DNA from: Microbacterium paraoxydans
Lineage (GTDB): Bacteria; Actinomycetota; Actinomycetes; Actinomycetales; Microbacteriaceae
Length of the DNA: 64,000 nucleotides
Direction: 5' to 3'
NCBI RefSeq assembly: GCF_020524545.1
Contig: NZ_JAIVLG010000001.1
Span: forward strand, 868,001-932,000
Shown: in pieces, positions 52,695 through 61,591 of the stretch
How the letters are laid out: each line of letters starts with the position of its first letter
Position numbering within the stretch: the first letter of the stretch is position 1
Made by a program: the position numbers and the translations under genes
Notes under the pieces: generated by a model
The model's input: only the letters and a program-made list of their open reading frames with translations
Told to the model about the DNA's origin: nothing
Databases searched by the model: none

Positions 52695-53326
52695 GCAGCG
52701 CACCGCGCGTCGCCGTCTTCGACTACGACTCCGGCAACGTCCATTCGGCAGTGAAGGCGCTGGCCGAGGCGGGCGCGGAAGCGGTGCTGACACGAGACCG
52801 CCAGACGGCGCTCGAGGCCGACGGACTTCTCGTTCCGGGAGTCGGGGCGTTCCAGGCCGTCCGTGAGGCACTGCGCACCCACGGTGGAGACGAGATCATC
52901 GGGCGTCGGTTGGCCGGTGGGCGACCGGTGCTCGGGATCTGCGTCGGCATGCAGGTGCTGTTCGAGCATGGCGTCGAGCGCGGACACGACACGGAGGGGC
53001 TCGGGGAGTGGCCGGGAGCGGTCACCGAACTGAACGCCCCCGTGCTGCCGCATATGGGGTGGAACACGGTCGAGCCCGGCGCGGACAGCATCCTGTTCCG
53101 CGGGCTCGAGAAGGAACGGTTCTACTTCGTGCATTCCTATGCTGCTCAGGCGTGGGAGCTCGACGTGATCCCGCCGTTCCCGCAGCCGGTCCTCACCTGG
53201 ACGACGTACGGTGATCCGTTCCTGGCCGCCGTCGAGAACGGTCCACTCTCTGCCACCCAGTTCCACCCGGAGAAGTCCGGCGAAGCGGGTATCCAGCTCT
53301 TGCGCAACTGGATCGGCAGCCTCTGA
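52691..53326 (+). CDS. hisH: Imidazole glycerol phosphate synthase, glutaminase subunit
   Basis: A 211-residue class I glutamine amidotransferase that supplies ammonia to HisF. The nucleophile Cys is in [14 protein letters not shown] near residue 80 and the catalytic His/Glu in [13 protein letters not shown] near 190. The N-terminus [14 protein letters not shown] fits. hisF is not in the window, so the partner subunit must be encoded elsewhere. The GTG overlaps hisB. Confidence 0.95.
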   Translation: MSSAPRVAVFDYDSGNVHSAVKALAEAGAEAVLTRDRQTALEADGLLVPGVGAFQAVREALRTHGGDEIIGRRLAGGRPVLGICVGMQVLFEHGVERGHDTEGLGEWPGAVTELNAPVLPHMGWNTVEPGADSILFRGLEKERFYFVHSYAAQAWELDVIPPFPQPVLTWTTYGDPFLAAVENGPLSATQFHPEKSGEAGIQLLRNWIGSL

Positions 53327-53429
53327 CCCCGGTCGCGGACGTCATCCGTTTTGTCACCCGCCCCCGGGCGGACTACCCTCGGTTCTCGTGCCCGCTCCGG
53401 GCCGCCGAGCTTCCCGAACCAAGGAATCC

Positions 53430-54176
53430 ATGAACGACTTCGCGCAGTCTCCCTCGCTCACGCTCCTTCCCGCGGTCGATGTCGCCGGGGGCAAGGCCGT
53501 CCGGCTGACCCAGGGCGAGGCCGGGACCGAGACCAGTTACGGCGACCCGTTGGACGCGGCCGGTGAGTGGGCGGCGCAGGGCGCGAAGTGGATCCATCTC
53601 GTCGACCTCGATGCGGCGTTCGGTCGGGGGAGCAACGCGCCGATCCTTCGCAAGGTCATCAAGCAGTTCAAGGGCGTCGACATCGAGCTGTCCGGCGGCA
53701 TCCGCGATGACGCGACGCTGGAGGCGGCTCTCGAGAGCGGTGCGACCAGGATCAATCTGGGCACCGCCGCGCTCGAGAACCCCGAGTGGGCCGCCGACGT
53801 GATCGGACGGTACGGCGAGGCGATCGCGGTCGGCCTGGACGTGCGCGGTACGACGCTCGCCGCCCGCGGATGGACCAAGGAAGGCGGGGATCTCTGGGAG
53901 GTACTCGGCCGTCTGGAAGACGCTGGCTGCAGCCGTTACGTCGTCACGGACGTGACCAAGGACGGCACGCTTCGCGGTCCCAACCTCGAGCTGCTGCGCG
54001 AGGTCACCGCTCGCACGCCGAAGCCCGTCGTCGCATCCGGTGGTATCTCGAACCTCGACGACATCGCCGCACTCCGTGCTCTCGTGCCGCTGGGTGTCGA
54101 GGGCGCGATCGTCGGCAAGGCACTCTACGCCGGCGCCTTCACACTGGCTGAGGCGCTGGATGTCGCAGGAGACTGA
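53430..54176 (+). CDS. priA: PriA/HisA isomerase of histidine (and possibly tryptophan) synthesis
   Basis: A 248-residue (beta-alpha)8 phosphoribosyl isomerase. The N-terminal catalytic Asp is in [14 protein letters not shown], a second in [13 protein letters not shown] and [29 protein letters not shown] binds phosphate. Actinobacteria often use this one enzyme (PriA) in both the His and Trp pathways; the window holds no trpF, but that does not prove bifunctionality. AAGGAA precedes the ATG. A 103-base gap separates it from hisH. Confidence 0.92.
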   Translation: MNDFAQSPSLTLLPAVDVAGGKAVRLTQGEAGTETSYGDPLDAAGEWAAQGAKWIHLVDLDAAFGRGSNAPILRKVIKQFKGVDIELSGGIRDDATLEAALESGATRINLGTAALENPEWAADVIGRYGEAIAVGLDVRGTTLAARGWTKEGGDLWEVLGRLEDAGCSRYVVTDVTKDGTLRGPNLELLREVTARTPKPVVASGGISNLDDIAALRALVPLGVEGAIVGKALYAGAFTLAEALDVAGD

Positions 54177-54957
54177 CGCGCACGCGTGCGGGCCCGAGTC
54201 GCACAACCACGGTGACTCGGCTGGTGTGCCCTGGGAGGGGCGCAGCTTCGAGTCGAACCCGCACGCGACGGACGACGGCTCGGCCGACCCCGCCCTGCTG
54301 GCCGCGCTGCTCCGCTTCCGTGCGGGGGAGGGAAGCCAGGTCGAGGTCGTCGATGCCTTCCGTTCCGCGCGCGTGCTGATCCCGCTCATCGCAGAGAAGG
54401 GTGAGGAGGGCGTCGCGCCGAACGGTCTCGCCGTCGACAAGACGCAGGAGCTCTCGATCGTCACGGTGGCCGCCCCCGATGGGCGCCGGGTGCAGCCCGT
54501 GTTCTCCTCGGTGACGGCCATGCAGGCATGGGATCCGTCGGCTCGTCCCATCCCCGTCGAGGCTCTTCGCGCCGCGTTGGCGGCATCCGCGGACGACACC
54601 GACCTCATCGTCCTCGACCCGACCTCCGAAACCGAGTTCGTCATCCGGCGTCCCGCGGTCTGGGCGATCGCGCAGGAGCAGCGATGGGAACCGAGCTTCC
54701 TCTCCGCCGAGGTCTTCACGGCGCTGCAGGAGAGCGTGGCGCACGAGCTGGCCGTGATCGATGCGTCCGTCGCGCCCGGTGACCCGGATGCGCGTCTGCG
54801 CGGCCCGGAGCTGATCGTCGTGCTCGAACTCGTCGACGGGCTCGAGCGCGAGGTTCTCGATGCGGTTCTCGCCCGTCTCGCTCAGCGCTGGGCTGCCGAC
54901 GATCGGATCGCGGTGCTGGCCGATTCCCTCACGGTGAAGCTCCGCCGCAGCGTCTGA
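54160..54957 (+). CDS. SseB-family protein
   Basis: A 265-residue protein. After a His/Cys-containing polar start ([13 protein letters not shown]) and residues 35-60, the SseB N-terminal-domain-like region follows ([30 protein letters not shown] and [18 protein letters not shown]). Proteins of this family are of unclear function in actinobacteria and are often encoded next to the hisA/priA gene. The ATG is inside the 3' end of priA (17-base overlap) with GAGGCG upstream, so it is co-translated. Confidence 0.8.
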   Translation: MSQETDAHACGPESHNHGDSAGVPWEGRSFESNPHATDDGSADPALLAALLRFRAGEGSQVEVVDAFRSARVLIPLIAEKGEEGVAPNGLAVDKTQELSIVTVAAPDGRRVQPVFSSVTAMQAWDPSARPIPVEALRAALAASADDTDLIVLDPTSETEFVIRRPAVWAIAQEQRWEPSFLSAEVFTALQESVAHELAVIDASVAPGDPDARLRGPELIVVLELVDGLEREVLDAVLARLAQRWAADDRIAVLADSLTVKLRRSV

Positions 54958-54967
54958 GCGCATTCGC

Positions 54968-54973
54968 TACGCT
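54968..54973 (+). promoter_or_regulatory. -10 hexamer of the lipoprotein gene
   Basis: TACGCT, exactly six bases before the ATG at 54980; the gap after the SseB gene is only 22 bases. Confidence 0.5.
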
Positions 54974-54979
54974 CGGGAC

Positions 54980-55393
54980 ATGCCCCGTCCTGTGTCGCGC
55001 TCACTCGCCGCCCTCGCGCTCGTGGCAGGAGCGATGACGGCAGCGACCGGATGTGCTGTCGCGTGCACGACGGTCGGATACATCAGCACGGTGCTCGTCG
55101 ACGTCAGCGCCGTTCCTGAGGCCGTCGCGCTGCAGTTCTGCGTCGAGGACGAGTGCTCACCCGCGCCGGGCGACGAGCCGAGCTCGCGGAGCAACGCCTT
55201 CGAGGCCGTTCCTCAGGACGACGGCACCTGGAGCCTCGCGCTCGACATGTACACACCGCAGATCATCGAGGTTCGTCTCTTCGATGCCGAAGGAGCACTC
55301 ATCCACGAGTCGGATCAGGAGATCTCCTGGACGCATTCGGGCGGTCAGTGCCCAGGCCCCTCCACGGCGGAGTCGGTGAAGCTCGAGCCTTAG
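54980..55393 (+). CDS. Small putative lipoprotein of unknown function
   Basis: A 137-residue protein with a signal peptide (ALALVAGAMTAA) and a lipobox-like end ATGC, placing the first Cys at 25 and a second at 29. Two further Cys are in QFCVEDECS, and one in GQCPG. The mature part is acidic, with DDGTWSLALD in the middle. I do not recognise a family. It overlaps the convergent DUF1844 stop by four bases. Confidence 0.65.
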   Translation: MPRPVSRSLAALALVAGAMTAATGCAVACTTVGYISTVLVDVSAVPEAVALQFCVEDECSPAPGDEPSSRSNAFEAVPQDDGTWSLALDMYTPQIIEVRLFDAEGALIHESDQEISWTHSGGQCPGPSTAESVKLEP

Positions 55394-55788
55394 GTGACCG
55401 GACCGGTCCACTTCTCGCCGGGCCCCTTGCCGATCGGGTCGGGAATGGAGGAGGCCTCGCGGAAGGCGAGCTGCAGCGAGCGGAGGCCGTCACGCAGCGA
55501 ACGCGCATGCATGTCGCTGATCTCGGGTGCGCCCGCCGTGATGAGACCGGCGAGGGCGTTGATGAGCTTGCGTGCCTCATCCAGGTCGATCTGGGCTGCC
55601 GCATCTGGATCGTCGGCGAGGCCGAGTTTGACGGCCGCCGCGCTCATCAGGTGCACGGCTGCGGTCGTGATCACCTCGACCGCGGGCACATCGGCGATGT
55701 CTCGGGTGGCCGACGACGCGGCCTCCTCCTGACGTGCCCAGCGCTCTTCGCGCTCGCGTGCAGCCTCGTCCGATGCCTGGTTCGTCAC
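55390..55788 (-). CDS. DUF1844 protein
   Basis: A 132-residue protein. The conserved DUF1844 block is in the middle: VEVITTAAVHLMSAAAVKLG and ARKLINALAGLITAGAPEIS. The N-terminal 35 residues are charged and probably helical. Function is unknown; it is often found next to infC in actinobacteria, as here. The GTG start at 55788 has AAGG five bases before it. A divergent promoter for infC lies upstream. Confidence 0.82.
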   Translation of the reverse strand: MTNQASDEAAREREERWARQEEAASSATRDIADVPAVEVITTAAVHLMSAAAVKLGLADDPDAAAQIDLDEARKLINALAGLITAGAPEISDMHARSLRDGLRSLQLAFREASSIPDPIGKGPGEKWTGPVT

Positions 55789-55805
55789 TTCGCCTTGCTT
55801 TCTGT

Positions 55806-55811
55806 TAGACT
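55806..55811 (+). promoter_or_regulatory. -10 hexamer of the infC-rpmI-rplT operon
   Basis: TAGACT; RNA would start near 55818 and carry a leader of about 227 bases to the infC start, unlike most genes in the window. Confidence 0.45.
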
Positions 55812-55883
55812 TTGGCGGGCTCCGGAGCGTCATGCCCCGGATCGAAAGAGGATTCACTTCCCACCCGCGCTTGCCGTTCAAGG

Positions 55884-55953
55884 CTACCGGGTCTTGCACT
55901 CCGCCGGCTCCGTTCGCAAGGACGGACCCGGTAGACAGGGTGCGGAGCCGGCG
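55884..55953 (+). promoter_or_regulatory. infC leader with interleaved helices, pseudoknot or switch
   Basis: CTACCGGGTC (55884-55893) pairs with GACCCGGTAG (55925-55934), and CGCCGGCTCCG (55902-55912) pairs with CGGAGCCGGCG (55943-55953). The order A-B-A'-B' means both helices can coexist only as a pseudoknot, or they are mutually exclusive. L20 binds folded leaders of this operon in other bacteria. The palindrome GCTCCGGAGC (55819-55828) could compete with B'. Confidence 0.6.
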
Positions 55954-56044
55954 TCTGAATGCCGGTGGGCGGGGACGATTCCGATTTCGCCCGTGATGCA
56001 GAGAGTGTCACGGTGGCCGAATCACATCGTCTAAGGAGCTCCGC

Positions 56045-56665
<621 letters not shown>

Positions 56666-56738
56666 CTCCCGCCCCCAGAACTCCCGCACCGCGGGTTGAC
56701 ACCGTCGCCTGAGAAGGCGCCATACGAAGGAAGAGAAG

Positions 56739-56933
56739 ATGCCGAAGCAGAAGACCCACTCGGGTGCTAAGAAGCGCTTCAAGATCACCGGCAGCGGAAA
56801 GCTGAAGAAGCAGCAGGCCGGGATGCGCCACAACCTCGAGCACAAGTCGAGCCGTCGCACCCGTCGTCTGAACCAGGACCAGGTGCTGTCGAAGGCTGAC
56901 ACCAAGGTCGCGAACAAGCTTCTCGGCCGCTGA
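56739..56933 (+). CDS. rpmI: Ribosomal protein bL35
   Basis: A 64-residue basic protein of the 50S subunit. The N-terminus [20 protein letters not shown] and [16 protein letters not shown] are family signatures. Second gene of infC-rpmI-rplT, 73 bases after infC, with GAAGGAAGAG before its ATG. Levels are presumably set with L20 through the leader. Confidence 0.97.
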   Translation: MPKQKTHSGAKKRFKITGSGKLKKQQAGMRHNLEHKSSRRTRRLNQDQVLSKADTKVANKLLGR

Positions 56934-56966
56934 CGCGCCCGAACGCACGAATAGGAACACAGGAAA

Positions 56967-57353
56967 ATGGCAAGAGTCAAGCGGGCAGTAAACGCCCACA
57001 AGAAGCGCCGGGTCATCCTCGAGCGCGCCTCCGGTTACCGCGGTCAGCGTTCGCGCCTCTACCGGAAGGCCAAGGAGCAGGTCATCCACTCCCTGGTCTA
57101 CTCGTACCGGGACCGTCGTAAGCGCAAGGGCGACTTCCGTCGTCTGTGGATCCAGCGCATCAACGCTGCGGCTCGCCAGAACGGCATGACGTACAACCGC
57201 TTCATCCAGGGCCTCGGCCTCGCGGGTGTCACGGTCGACCGTCGTATGCTCGCCGATCTCGCGATCAACGACGCAGCGACGTTCACCACGCTGGTCGAGA
57301 CGGCGAAGAAGGCTCTGCCCTCCGACGTCAACGCGCCGAAGTCGGCTGCGTAA
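56967..57353 (+). CDS. rplT: Ribosomal protein bL20
   Basis: A 128-residue protein of the 50S subunit, which binds 23S rRNA early in assembly and, in several bacteria, its own operon leader. Motifs are [40 protein letters not shown] and [22 protein letters not shown] helix in the C-domain. Followed by a strong terminator that closes the operon. Confidence 0.97.
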   Translation: MARVKRAVNAHKKRRVILERASGYRGQRSRLYRKAKEQVIHSLVYSYRDRRKRKGDFRRLWIQRINAAARQNGMTYNRFIQGLGLAGVTVDRRMLADLAINDAATFTTLVETAKKALPSDVNAPKSAA

Positions 57354-57365
57354 GCACCTCTTCAC

Positions 57366-57397
57366 ACAGGGCGCTCTCCTTCGGGAGGGCGCCCTGT
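57366..57397 (+). terminator. Terminator of the infC-rpmI-rplT operon
   Basis: Fourteen-base arms with one G-T wobble and a TTCG loop, followed by TTGCGTTGT. It lies 12 bases after the rplT stop. Confidence 0.85.
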
Positions 57398-57463
57398 TGC
57401 GTTGTCCGGCGATGAGGCGGGAACCATGTCTCCCGATGGTGCGGCAACGCGCTGTGCGTTGCC

Positions 57464-57469
57464 TAGACT
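57464..57469 (+). promoter_or_regulatory. -10 hexamer of the SpoU methyltransferase gene
   Basis: TAGACT with exactly six bases to GTG 57476. This decides between two in-frame GTG codons, because the first (57470) is directly adjoined to the hexamer. Confidence 0.5.
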
Positions 57470-57475
57470 GTGATC

Positions 57476-58288
57476 GTGCTGGAGAACCCGCGTTCGCCCC
57501 GAGTCCGTGCCGTCGCCAAGCTGACCAAGCGCAGCGCGCGCACCGAGACCGGCTTGTTCCTCCTCGAGGGGCCGCAGTCCGTCCGCGAGGCGCTCACCTA
57601 CCGACCGGAGGCGATCGTCGAGCTGTTCGCGACGCCGAGCGGCTGGGAGAAGCACCCCGACATCCGGATGAAAGCCGCCGAAGCTGACATCGACGTCGAG
57701 TACGTGACCGAGTACGTGCTCAACGCGATGGCCGACACAGTGACGCCGCAGGGATTGGTCGCGGTCGTCCACCAGACTCCGACGTCGGTGCGTGACATCT
57801 TCGATGCGTCGCCGCGACTCGTGGCGATCTGTGAGGAGGTGCGTGATCCCGGCAACCTGGGCACGATCATCCGCGCGGCCGATGCCGCGGGTGCCGACGC
57901 GGTCGTGTTGACGGGCCGAACCGTCGACCCGTACAACCCGAAGGTCGTGCGCGCCACGACCGGGTCGCTGTTCCACCTCCCGGTCTCCGTCGGTGGTGAC
58001 CTCGCCGATGTCGTCACCCGCGCTCACGCGGCGGGCCTGCGCATTCTCGCGGCGGATGTGAAGGGCGACGATCTGCTCGACGCCCGAGCGGAAGGTGCTC
58101 TCGCTGAGCCGACCGGCTGGCTCTTCGGCAACGAGGCCCGGGGTCTTGAGGACGACGCGCTCGCGCTCGCCGATCGCGTGCTGAAGCTGCCGATCTTCGG
58201 TCGTGCCGAGTCTCTCAACCTGGCGACCGCCGCCAGCGTGTGCCTGTATGAGAGCGCCTTCGCGCAGCGGGCTGAGGCTGCCGGCTGA
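57476..58288 (+). CDS. SpoU/TrmH-family RNA methyltransferase
   Basis: A 270-residue 2'-O-ribose methyltransferase acting on rRNA or tRNA. The N-terminal substrate-binding domain starts ENPRSPRVRAVAKLTKRSAR. The three SPOUT motifs are NLGTIIRAADAAGADAV near 128, LFGNEARGLEDDAL near 218, and LPIFGRAESLNLATAASV near 240, which form the knot that holds SAM. It follows the rplT operon, as in many actinobacteria. The start is set by the leaderless promoter. Confidence 0.9.
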   Translation: MLENPRSPRVRAVAKLTKRSARTETGLFLLEGPQSVREALTYRPEAIVELFATPSGWEKHPDIRMKAAEADIDVEYVTEYVLNAMADTVTPQGLVAVVHQTPTSVRDIFDASPRLVAICEEVRDPGNLGTIIRAADAAGADAVVLTGRTVDPYNPKVVRATTGSLFHLPVSVGGDLADVVTRAHAAGLRILAADVKGDDLLDARAEGALAEPTGWLFGNEARGLEDDALALADRVLKLPIFGRAESLNLATAASVCLYESAFAQRAEAAG

Positions 58289-58324
58289 CCCGCCGGCACG
58301 CGAAGGAAGCAGGAAGCCGAGTCG

Positions 58325-58996
58325 ATGAGGATTCTGATCGTCGAAGACGACGACCGTGTCGCCGGCGCGCTCGAAGCGTTCCTCGCGCGCTCGGGCTATG
58401 CCACGGTTCGTGCGGCGAACGGAGCGGTGGCGCTCGAGCTCCTCGGGGCGGACACCGAGGTCGTCCTCCTCGACCTGGGGCTTCCCGACGTCGACGGCAT
58501 CGATCTGTGTCGCCGCATCCGCGGACGGTCCGAGGTGCCGATCGTGATCGTGACGGCACGCAATCAGGTCGCCGAGCGTATCAAGGGGCTGCGCGCAGGA
58601 GCCGATGACTTCGTCGTGAAGCCCTACGACGTCCACGAGCTGCTCGCGAGGATCGAAGCCGTGACGCGACGTTCGCGTCCGATACGTCCGGAGTCCGACG
58701 CGCGAGTGCTCCTGCACGGCGGTGAGCTGCAGATCGATCTCGTGGCACGTCAGCTGTCTGTCGACGGTGTGCCTATCGAGCTGACGCGCAAGGAGTTTGA
58801 CATCATCGCTGTGCTCGCGCGCTATCCTGGCGTCGCCGTGCCGAAGGAACGCCTGATCCGCGAGGTGTGGAACACCGATTGGCGGGGCTTCGGACATTCC
58901 CTCGAAGTGCACGTCGGGGCGATCCGGAAGAAGAGCGGCGCCCGGGGCCTCATCGAGACCGTGCGTGGAGTCGGTTACCGGCTTGCGGGGTCCTGA
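58325..58996 (+). CDS. OmpR/PhoB-type response regulator
   Basis: A 223-residue regulator. The receiver begins ILIVEDDDRVAGALEAFL, has the phospho-acceptor Asp near residue 51 in VLLDLGLPDVDG, Thr in VIVTARN and Lys in FVVKPYDVHELLARI. The winged-helix DNA-binding domain is at about 130-223 (RKEFDIIAVLARYPG, EVHVGAIRKKSG and TVRGVGYRL). First gene of an operon with a kinase and a TAXI lipoprotein. A tandem repeat CTCAAGAA just after the operon may be its binding site. Confidence 0.92.
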   Translation: MRILIVEDDDRVAGALEAFLARSGYATVRAANGAVALELLGADTEVVLLDLGLPDVDGIDLCRRIRGRSEVPIVIVTARNQVAERIKGLRAGADDFVVKPYDVHELLARIEAVTRRSRPIRPESDARVLLHGGELQIDLVARQLSVDGVPIELTRKEFDIIAVLARYPGVAVPKERLIREVWNTDWRGFGHSLEVHVGAIRKKSGARGLIETVRGVGYRLAGS

Positions 58997-58999
58997 GCC

Positions 59000-60376
59000 G
59001 TGCGCAGGCGTCTGGTCATCGTCTTCCTCGTGCCGCTGGTGGCGATCCTGGTCGCGCTGGGGGGTGCCGCGGGCTGGAGCGCCGCGCGCAGTGTGCAGCA
59101 GGCCTTCTACACGCAACAGCTCGGCGATCTCGGCTACTTCGTCACGAGCGCTCGACAGGCGCTCCGCTCCGGCAGCGCTGCGGTGATCGAGGCGGAGGCG
59201 GCGAGATTCCGGGAGGTCTACGGGATCGAGGTCACGGTGTTCGACCTGGGCGGGAGTATCTGGGCGGCGAGTGACGACGACACGGGGGTGCTCGCGGAGG
59301 AGGACGCCGAACGAGTCAGACTGGCGTTGTCCGGCCGGCGCGCGGAGCAACCCGCTGCGGTGTACCCGTGGACGGTCGCCGATTCGGCCCTCGCCGAGCC
59401 GGTCTTCGACGACGGGGACGTGATCGGTGCGGTGCTGGTCGCCGGTGACGCCGACGCGCCGCGCGCGGCGATCCTGCAACAGCTTCTGCTCATCTCCGCC
59501 ATCGCTCTCGCGTTGATCGCCCTCGGACTGCTGCTGGTGTTCCGCCTCGCCCGGTGGGTCCTCTCGCCGGTCGGGCGGCTCGACGAAGCGATGGTGGCGA
59601 TCGAGCGCGGCGAGATGGATGCGCGTGTCGCGGAGGACGCCGGTCCTCCGGAGCTGCGTCGCATGGCCAGGGTGTTCAACGGGATGGCCGACCAGATCGA
59701 GCGGGTGATGACGCGGCAGCAGGAGTTCGCGCTCAACGCCTCGCACGAGTTGCGAAATCCCCTCAACGCCCTGCTGCTGCGCGTCGAGCACCTCGCGACC
59801 GGGCTCGGACGCGAATGGGATGACGACGTCGAGGAGACGCGGGAGGAGGGGCGCCGGATGACGCGGATCCTGGAGACGTTGCTCGGTCTCGCCCGCGGCG
59901 GACGCACCGACTCGACCATCTCTGCGGTCGACCTGACGACCCTGGCCGCTCGTCGCCTGGACGCCTGGCGCGAGGTGGCTGAGCAACGGGGGATCTCCGT
60001 GCAGGCGTCGGGGGAGTCGCCGGTCATGAGCGTGACGGACCGGACGATCGTGGAGAGCGCGCTGGACGCCGTCATCGACAATGCCGTGAAGTTCTCCCCG
60101 GACGGCTCTCGGATCGAGGTCGGTGCGGAGCGCTCGGGTGACGTCTGCCGGGTCACGGTCCGCGATGACGGGCCCGGGCTGACTCCGGAACAGGCGGCTA
60201 CGGCCACGGACAGGTTCTGGCGGAACGCCGACACGCAGGACACTCCCGGCTCCGGTCTGGGGCTCGCGATCGCCAGCGACCTGCTCGAGACCGTCGGCGG
60301 AGAGCTGACGGTCTCGTCGGCCGAGGGCGGCGGTCTCGTCGTCTCGCTGCTTCTCCATGACAGGACGACGCCATGA
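59000..60376 (+). CDS. Membrane sensor histidine kinase, OmpR-partner class
   Basis: A 458-residue kinase. TM1 is near 7-24 (VFLVPLVAILVALGGAAGW), followed by an extracytoplasmic domain of about 130 residues, TM2 near 158-185 (LLLISAIALALIALGLLLVF), a HAMP region (LDEAMVAIERGEMDARV), the H box LNASHELRNPLNALLLRVEH, and ATPase motifs VIDNAVKFSPDGS (N box), VRDDGPGLTPEQ (G1) and TPGSGLGLAIASDLL (G2). The GTG start is three bases after the regulator stop. It overlaps the TAXI gene by four bases (ATGA). Confidence 0.92.
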   Translation: MRRRLVIVFLVPLVAILVALGGAAGWSAARSVQQAFYTQQLGDLGYFVTSARQALRSGSAAVIEAEAARFREVYGIEVTVFDLGGSIWAASDDDTGVLAEEDAERVRLALSGRRAEQPAAVYPWTVADSALAEPVFDDGDVIGAVLVAGDADAPRAAILQQLLLISAIALALIALGLLLVFRLARWVLSPVGRLDEAMVAIERGEMDARVAEDAGPPELRRMARVFNGMADQIERVMTRQQEFALNASHELRNPLNALLLRVEHLATGLGREWDDDVEETREEGRRMTRILETLLGLARGGRTDSTISAVDLTTLAARRLDAWREVAEQRGISVQASGESPVMSVTDRTIVESALDAVIDNAVKFSPDGSRIEVGAERSGDVCRVTVRDDGPGLTPEQAATATDRFWRNADTQDTPGSGLGLAIASDLLETVGGELTVSSAEGGGLVVSLLLHDRTTP

Positions 60377-61338
60377 CCACGACGATGTCCCGGCGGCTCG
60401 GCGCGGTCCTCCTCTCGCTCGTCCTGGTGGGAACGCTGGCCGCGTGCAGTCAGCGCGCCGCCGAATGGACGGACGGGGAGTACGCGATCGCCGCGGGCGG
60501 GTCCACCGGCGTGTACTACGAGTACGGCAGCCATCTCGCCGAGGAGTTGTCGGGATCTCTGGACATCGCGATGTCGGCCCGGGAGACGGCCGGATCCGTC
60601 GACAACCTGTTGCGCGTGAGCTCCGGAGAAGCCCTGATCGGCTTCGCCCAGGGCGACGCAGCCGCGGATGCCGTGGCGGGAACGGGCGCGTTCGATGACC
60701 CGCTGCCGGTGCAGGCCCTCGCGCGTCTGTACGACGAGTACGTGCAGATCGTCGTGCGCGCGGACTCGGAGATCGACTCCATCGGCGACCTGGCGGGGCG
60801 GACGATCTCGCTCGGGGCTGAGAACTCCGGGGTGACGGTGATCGCAGGGCGGGTGCTGGACGCGGCCGGCGTCGACACCGCCGCGATCCGGAACCCGCAA
60901 CTCGATCTCAGCGAGTCCATCGACGCGGTGCAGCGGGGAGAGATCGACGGCTTCTTCTGGGTCGGTGGACTGCCCACACCCGGTGTGGCGGAACTCGCCG
61001 AGACATCGCCCGTCCGGTTGCTCCCGATCGAGCAGGAGTGGGTGAACGAGGTGAACGACCGGTATTCGCACGCGTACCGGCCGGCGGAGGTCCCGGCGGG
61101 GACCTATGGACTCGTCGCCTCAGCGCCGACGATGGCGGTGCCGAACTATCTCGTCACCGCGTCCGCCACCCCGGGCCCCGTCGCGAGGGACATCCTCGCC
61201 GGGCTGTTCGAAGCGCGTCTGCGTCTCGCTGCGGAGGTGCCGACGGCCGCGCTGCTGGACCGGCGCTCCGCGATCTTCACCGCCCCGGTGCCGTTGCATC
61301 CGGGCGCGATCGACTACTACCGGGACTTCCGCGGCTGA
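60373..61338 (+). CDS. TAXI-family solute-binding lipoprotein in a two-component operon
   Basis: A 321-residue lipoprotein with signal LLSLVLVGTLAAC (acylated Cys25). The TAXI-type binding fold is shown by IAAGGSTGVYYEYG near 40, LRVSSGEALIGFAQGDAA near 88 and VIAGRVLDAAGVDTAAI near 160, with HPGAIDYYRDFRG at the end. TAXI proteins normally feed TRAP permeases, but no TRAP membrane gene is present. Overlap with the kinase gene suggests that it binds a solute and signals to the kinase rather than feeding a transporter. The ligand is unknown. Confidence 0.88.
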   Translation: MTTTMSRRLGAVLLSLVLVGTLAACSQRAAEWTDGEYAIAAGGSTGVYYEYGSHLAEELSGSLDIAMSARETAGSVDNLLRVSSGEALIGFAQGDAAADAVAGTGAFDDPLPVQALARLYDEYVQIVVRADSEIDSIGDLAGRTISLGAENSGVTVIAGRVLDAAGVDTAAIRNPQLDLSESIDAVQRGEIDGFFWVGGLPTPGVAELAETSPVRLLPIEQEWVNEVNDRYSHAYRPAEVPAGTYGLVASAPTMAVPNYLVTASATPGPVARDILAGLFEARLRLAAEVPTAALLDRRSAIFTAPVPLHPGAIDYYRDFRG

Positions 61339-61341
61339 CGG

Positions 61342-61382
61342 CTCAAGAAATCCTCAAGAAGTCTGACACCGGGCCCGACGCT
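61342..61382 (+). promoter_or_regulatory. Direct repeats CTCAAGAA with 11-base period and -10-like hexamer
   Basis: CTCAAGAA at 61342-61349 and 61353-61360 are one DNA turn apart (11 bases), the spacing used by OmpR-family regulators. GACGCT (61377-61382) lies 16 bases after the second repeat, so the repeats would cover the -35 of a promoter starting RNA near 61390. Confidence 0.45.
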
Positions 61383-61390
61383 CTGCCAGG

Positions 61391-61540
61391 GTGAGGTCGA
61401 TCGCACACGATCGGATCCTGCTGCTCAGCTGTCGTTGGGGGGCGAGGCGGCAGGACCATCCCGCGGCCCGTGGGGGCGGGCCGTGGGGTCCCCATGCAGA
61501 GCTGCATTGGTGCCGCGATCAGGTGATTACGAACGTGTAA
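61391..61540 (+). CDS. Possible small ORF of 49 codons
   Basis: A GTG-initiated open frame (49 residues, containing LLLSCRWGARRQ) starts about where RNA from the promoter-like site above would begin. It has no recognised family and no Shine-Dalgarno; it could be a leader peptide, a small protein, or chance. The other content of this 253-base gap is the hairpin ATGCAG-AG-CTGCAT at 61494-61507. Confidence 0.2.
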   Translation: MRSIAHDRILLLSCRWGARRQDHPAARGGGPWGPHAELHWCRDQVITNV

Positions 61541-61548
61541 ATCTCACC
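61522..61548. promoter_or_regulatory. Composite dyad upstream of gluA
   Basis: GGTGATTAC and GTAAATCTCACC share complementary ends (GGTGA/TCACC and TTAC/GTAA) around GAACGT. It is 32 bases upstream of the gluA -10 and may be an operator. Confidence 0.3.
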
Positions 61549-61579
61549 GATGACCCTGGAACCCGGGGTACGACGTGGC

Positions 61580-61585
61580 TAGCTT
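61580..61585 (+). promoter_or_regulatory. -10 hexamer of gluA
   Basis: TAGCTT, exactly six bases before the ATG at 61592. The intervening GGAGAA is too close to act as a Shine-Dalgarno. Confidence 0.45.
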
Positions 61586-61591
61586 GGAGAA

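Noticed and set aside
57362..60358. Very long open frames opposite real genes, for example about 1000 codons on the minus strand here, 864 codons at 5496-8090 (+) and 867 codons at 46932-49535 (-)
   Set aside because: They are antisense to clear conserved genes, have no recognisable motifs and show the Arg/Asp/His/Gly-rich composition produced by GC-rich antisense frames.
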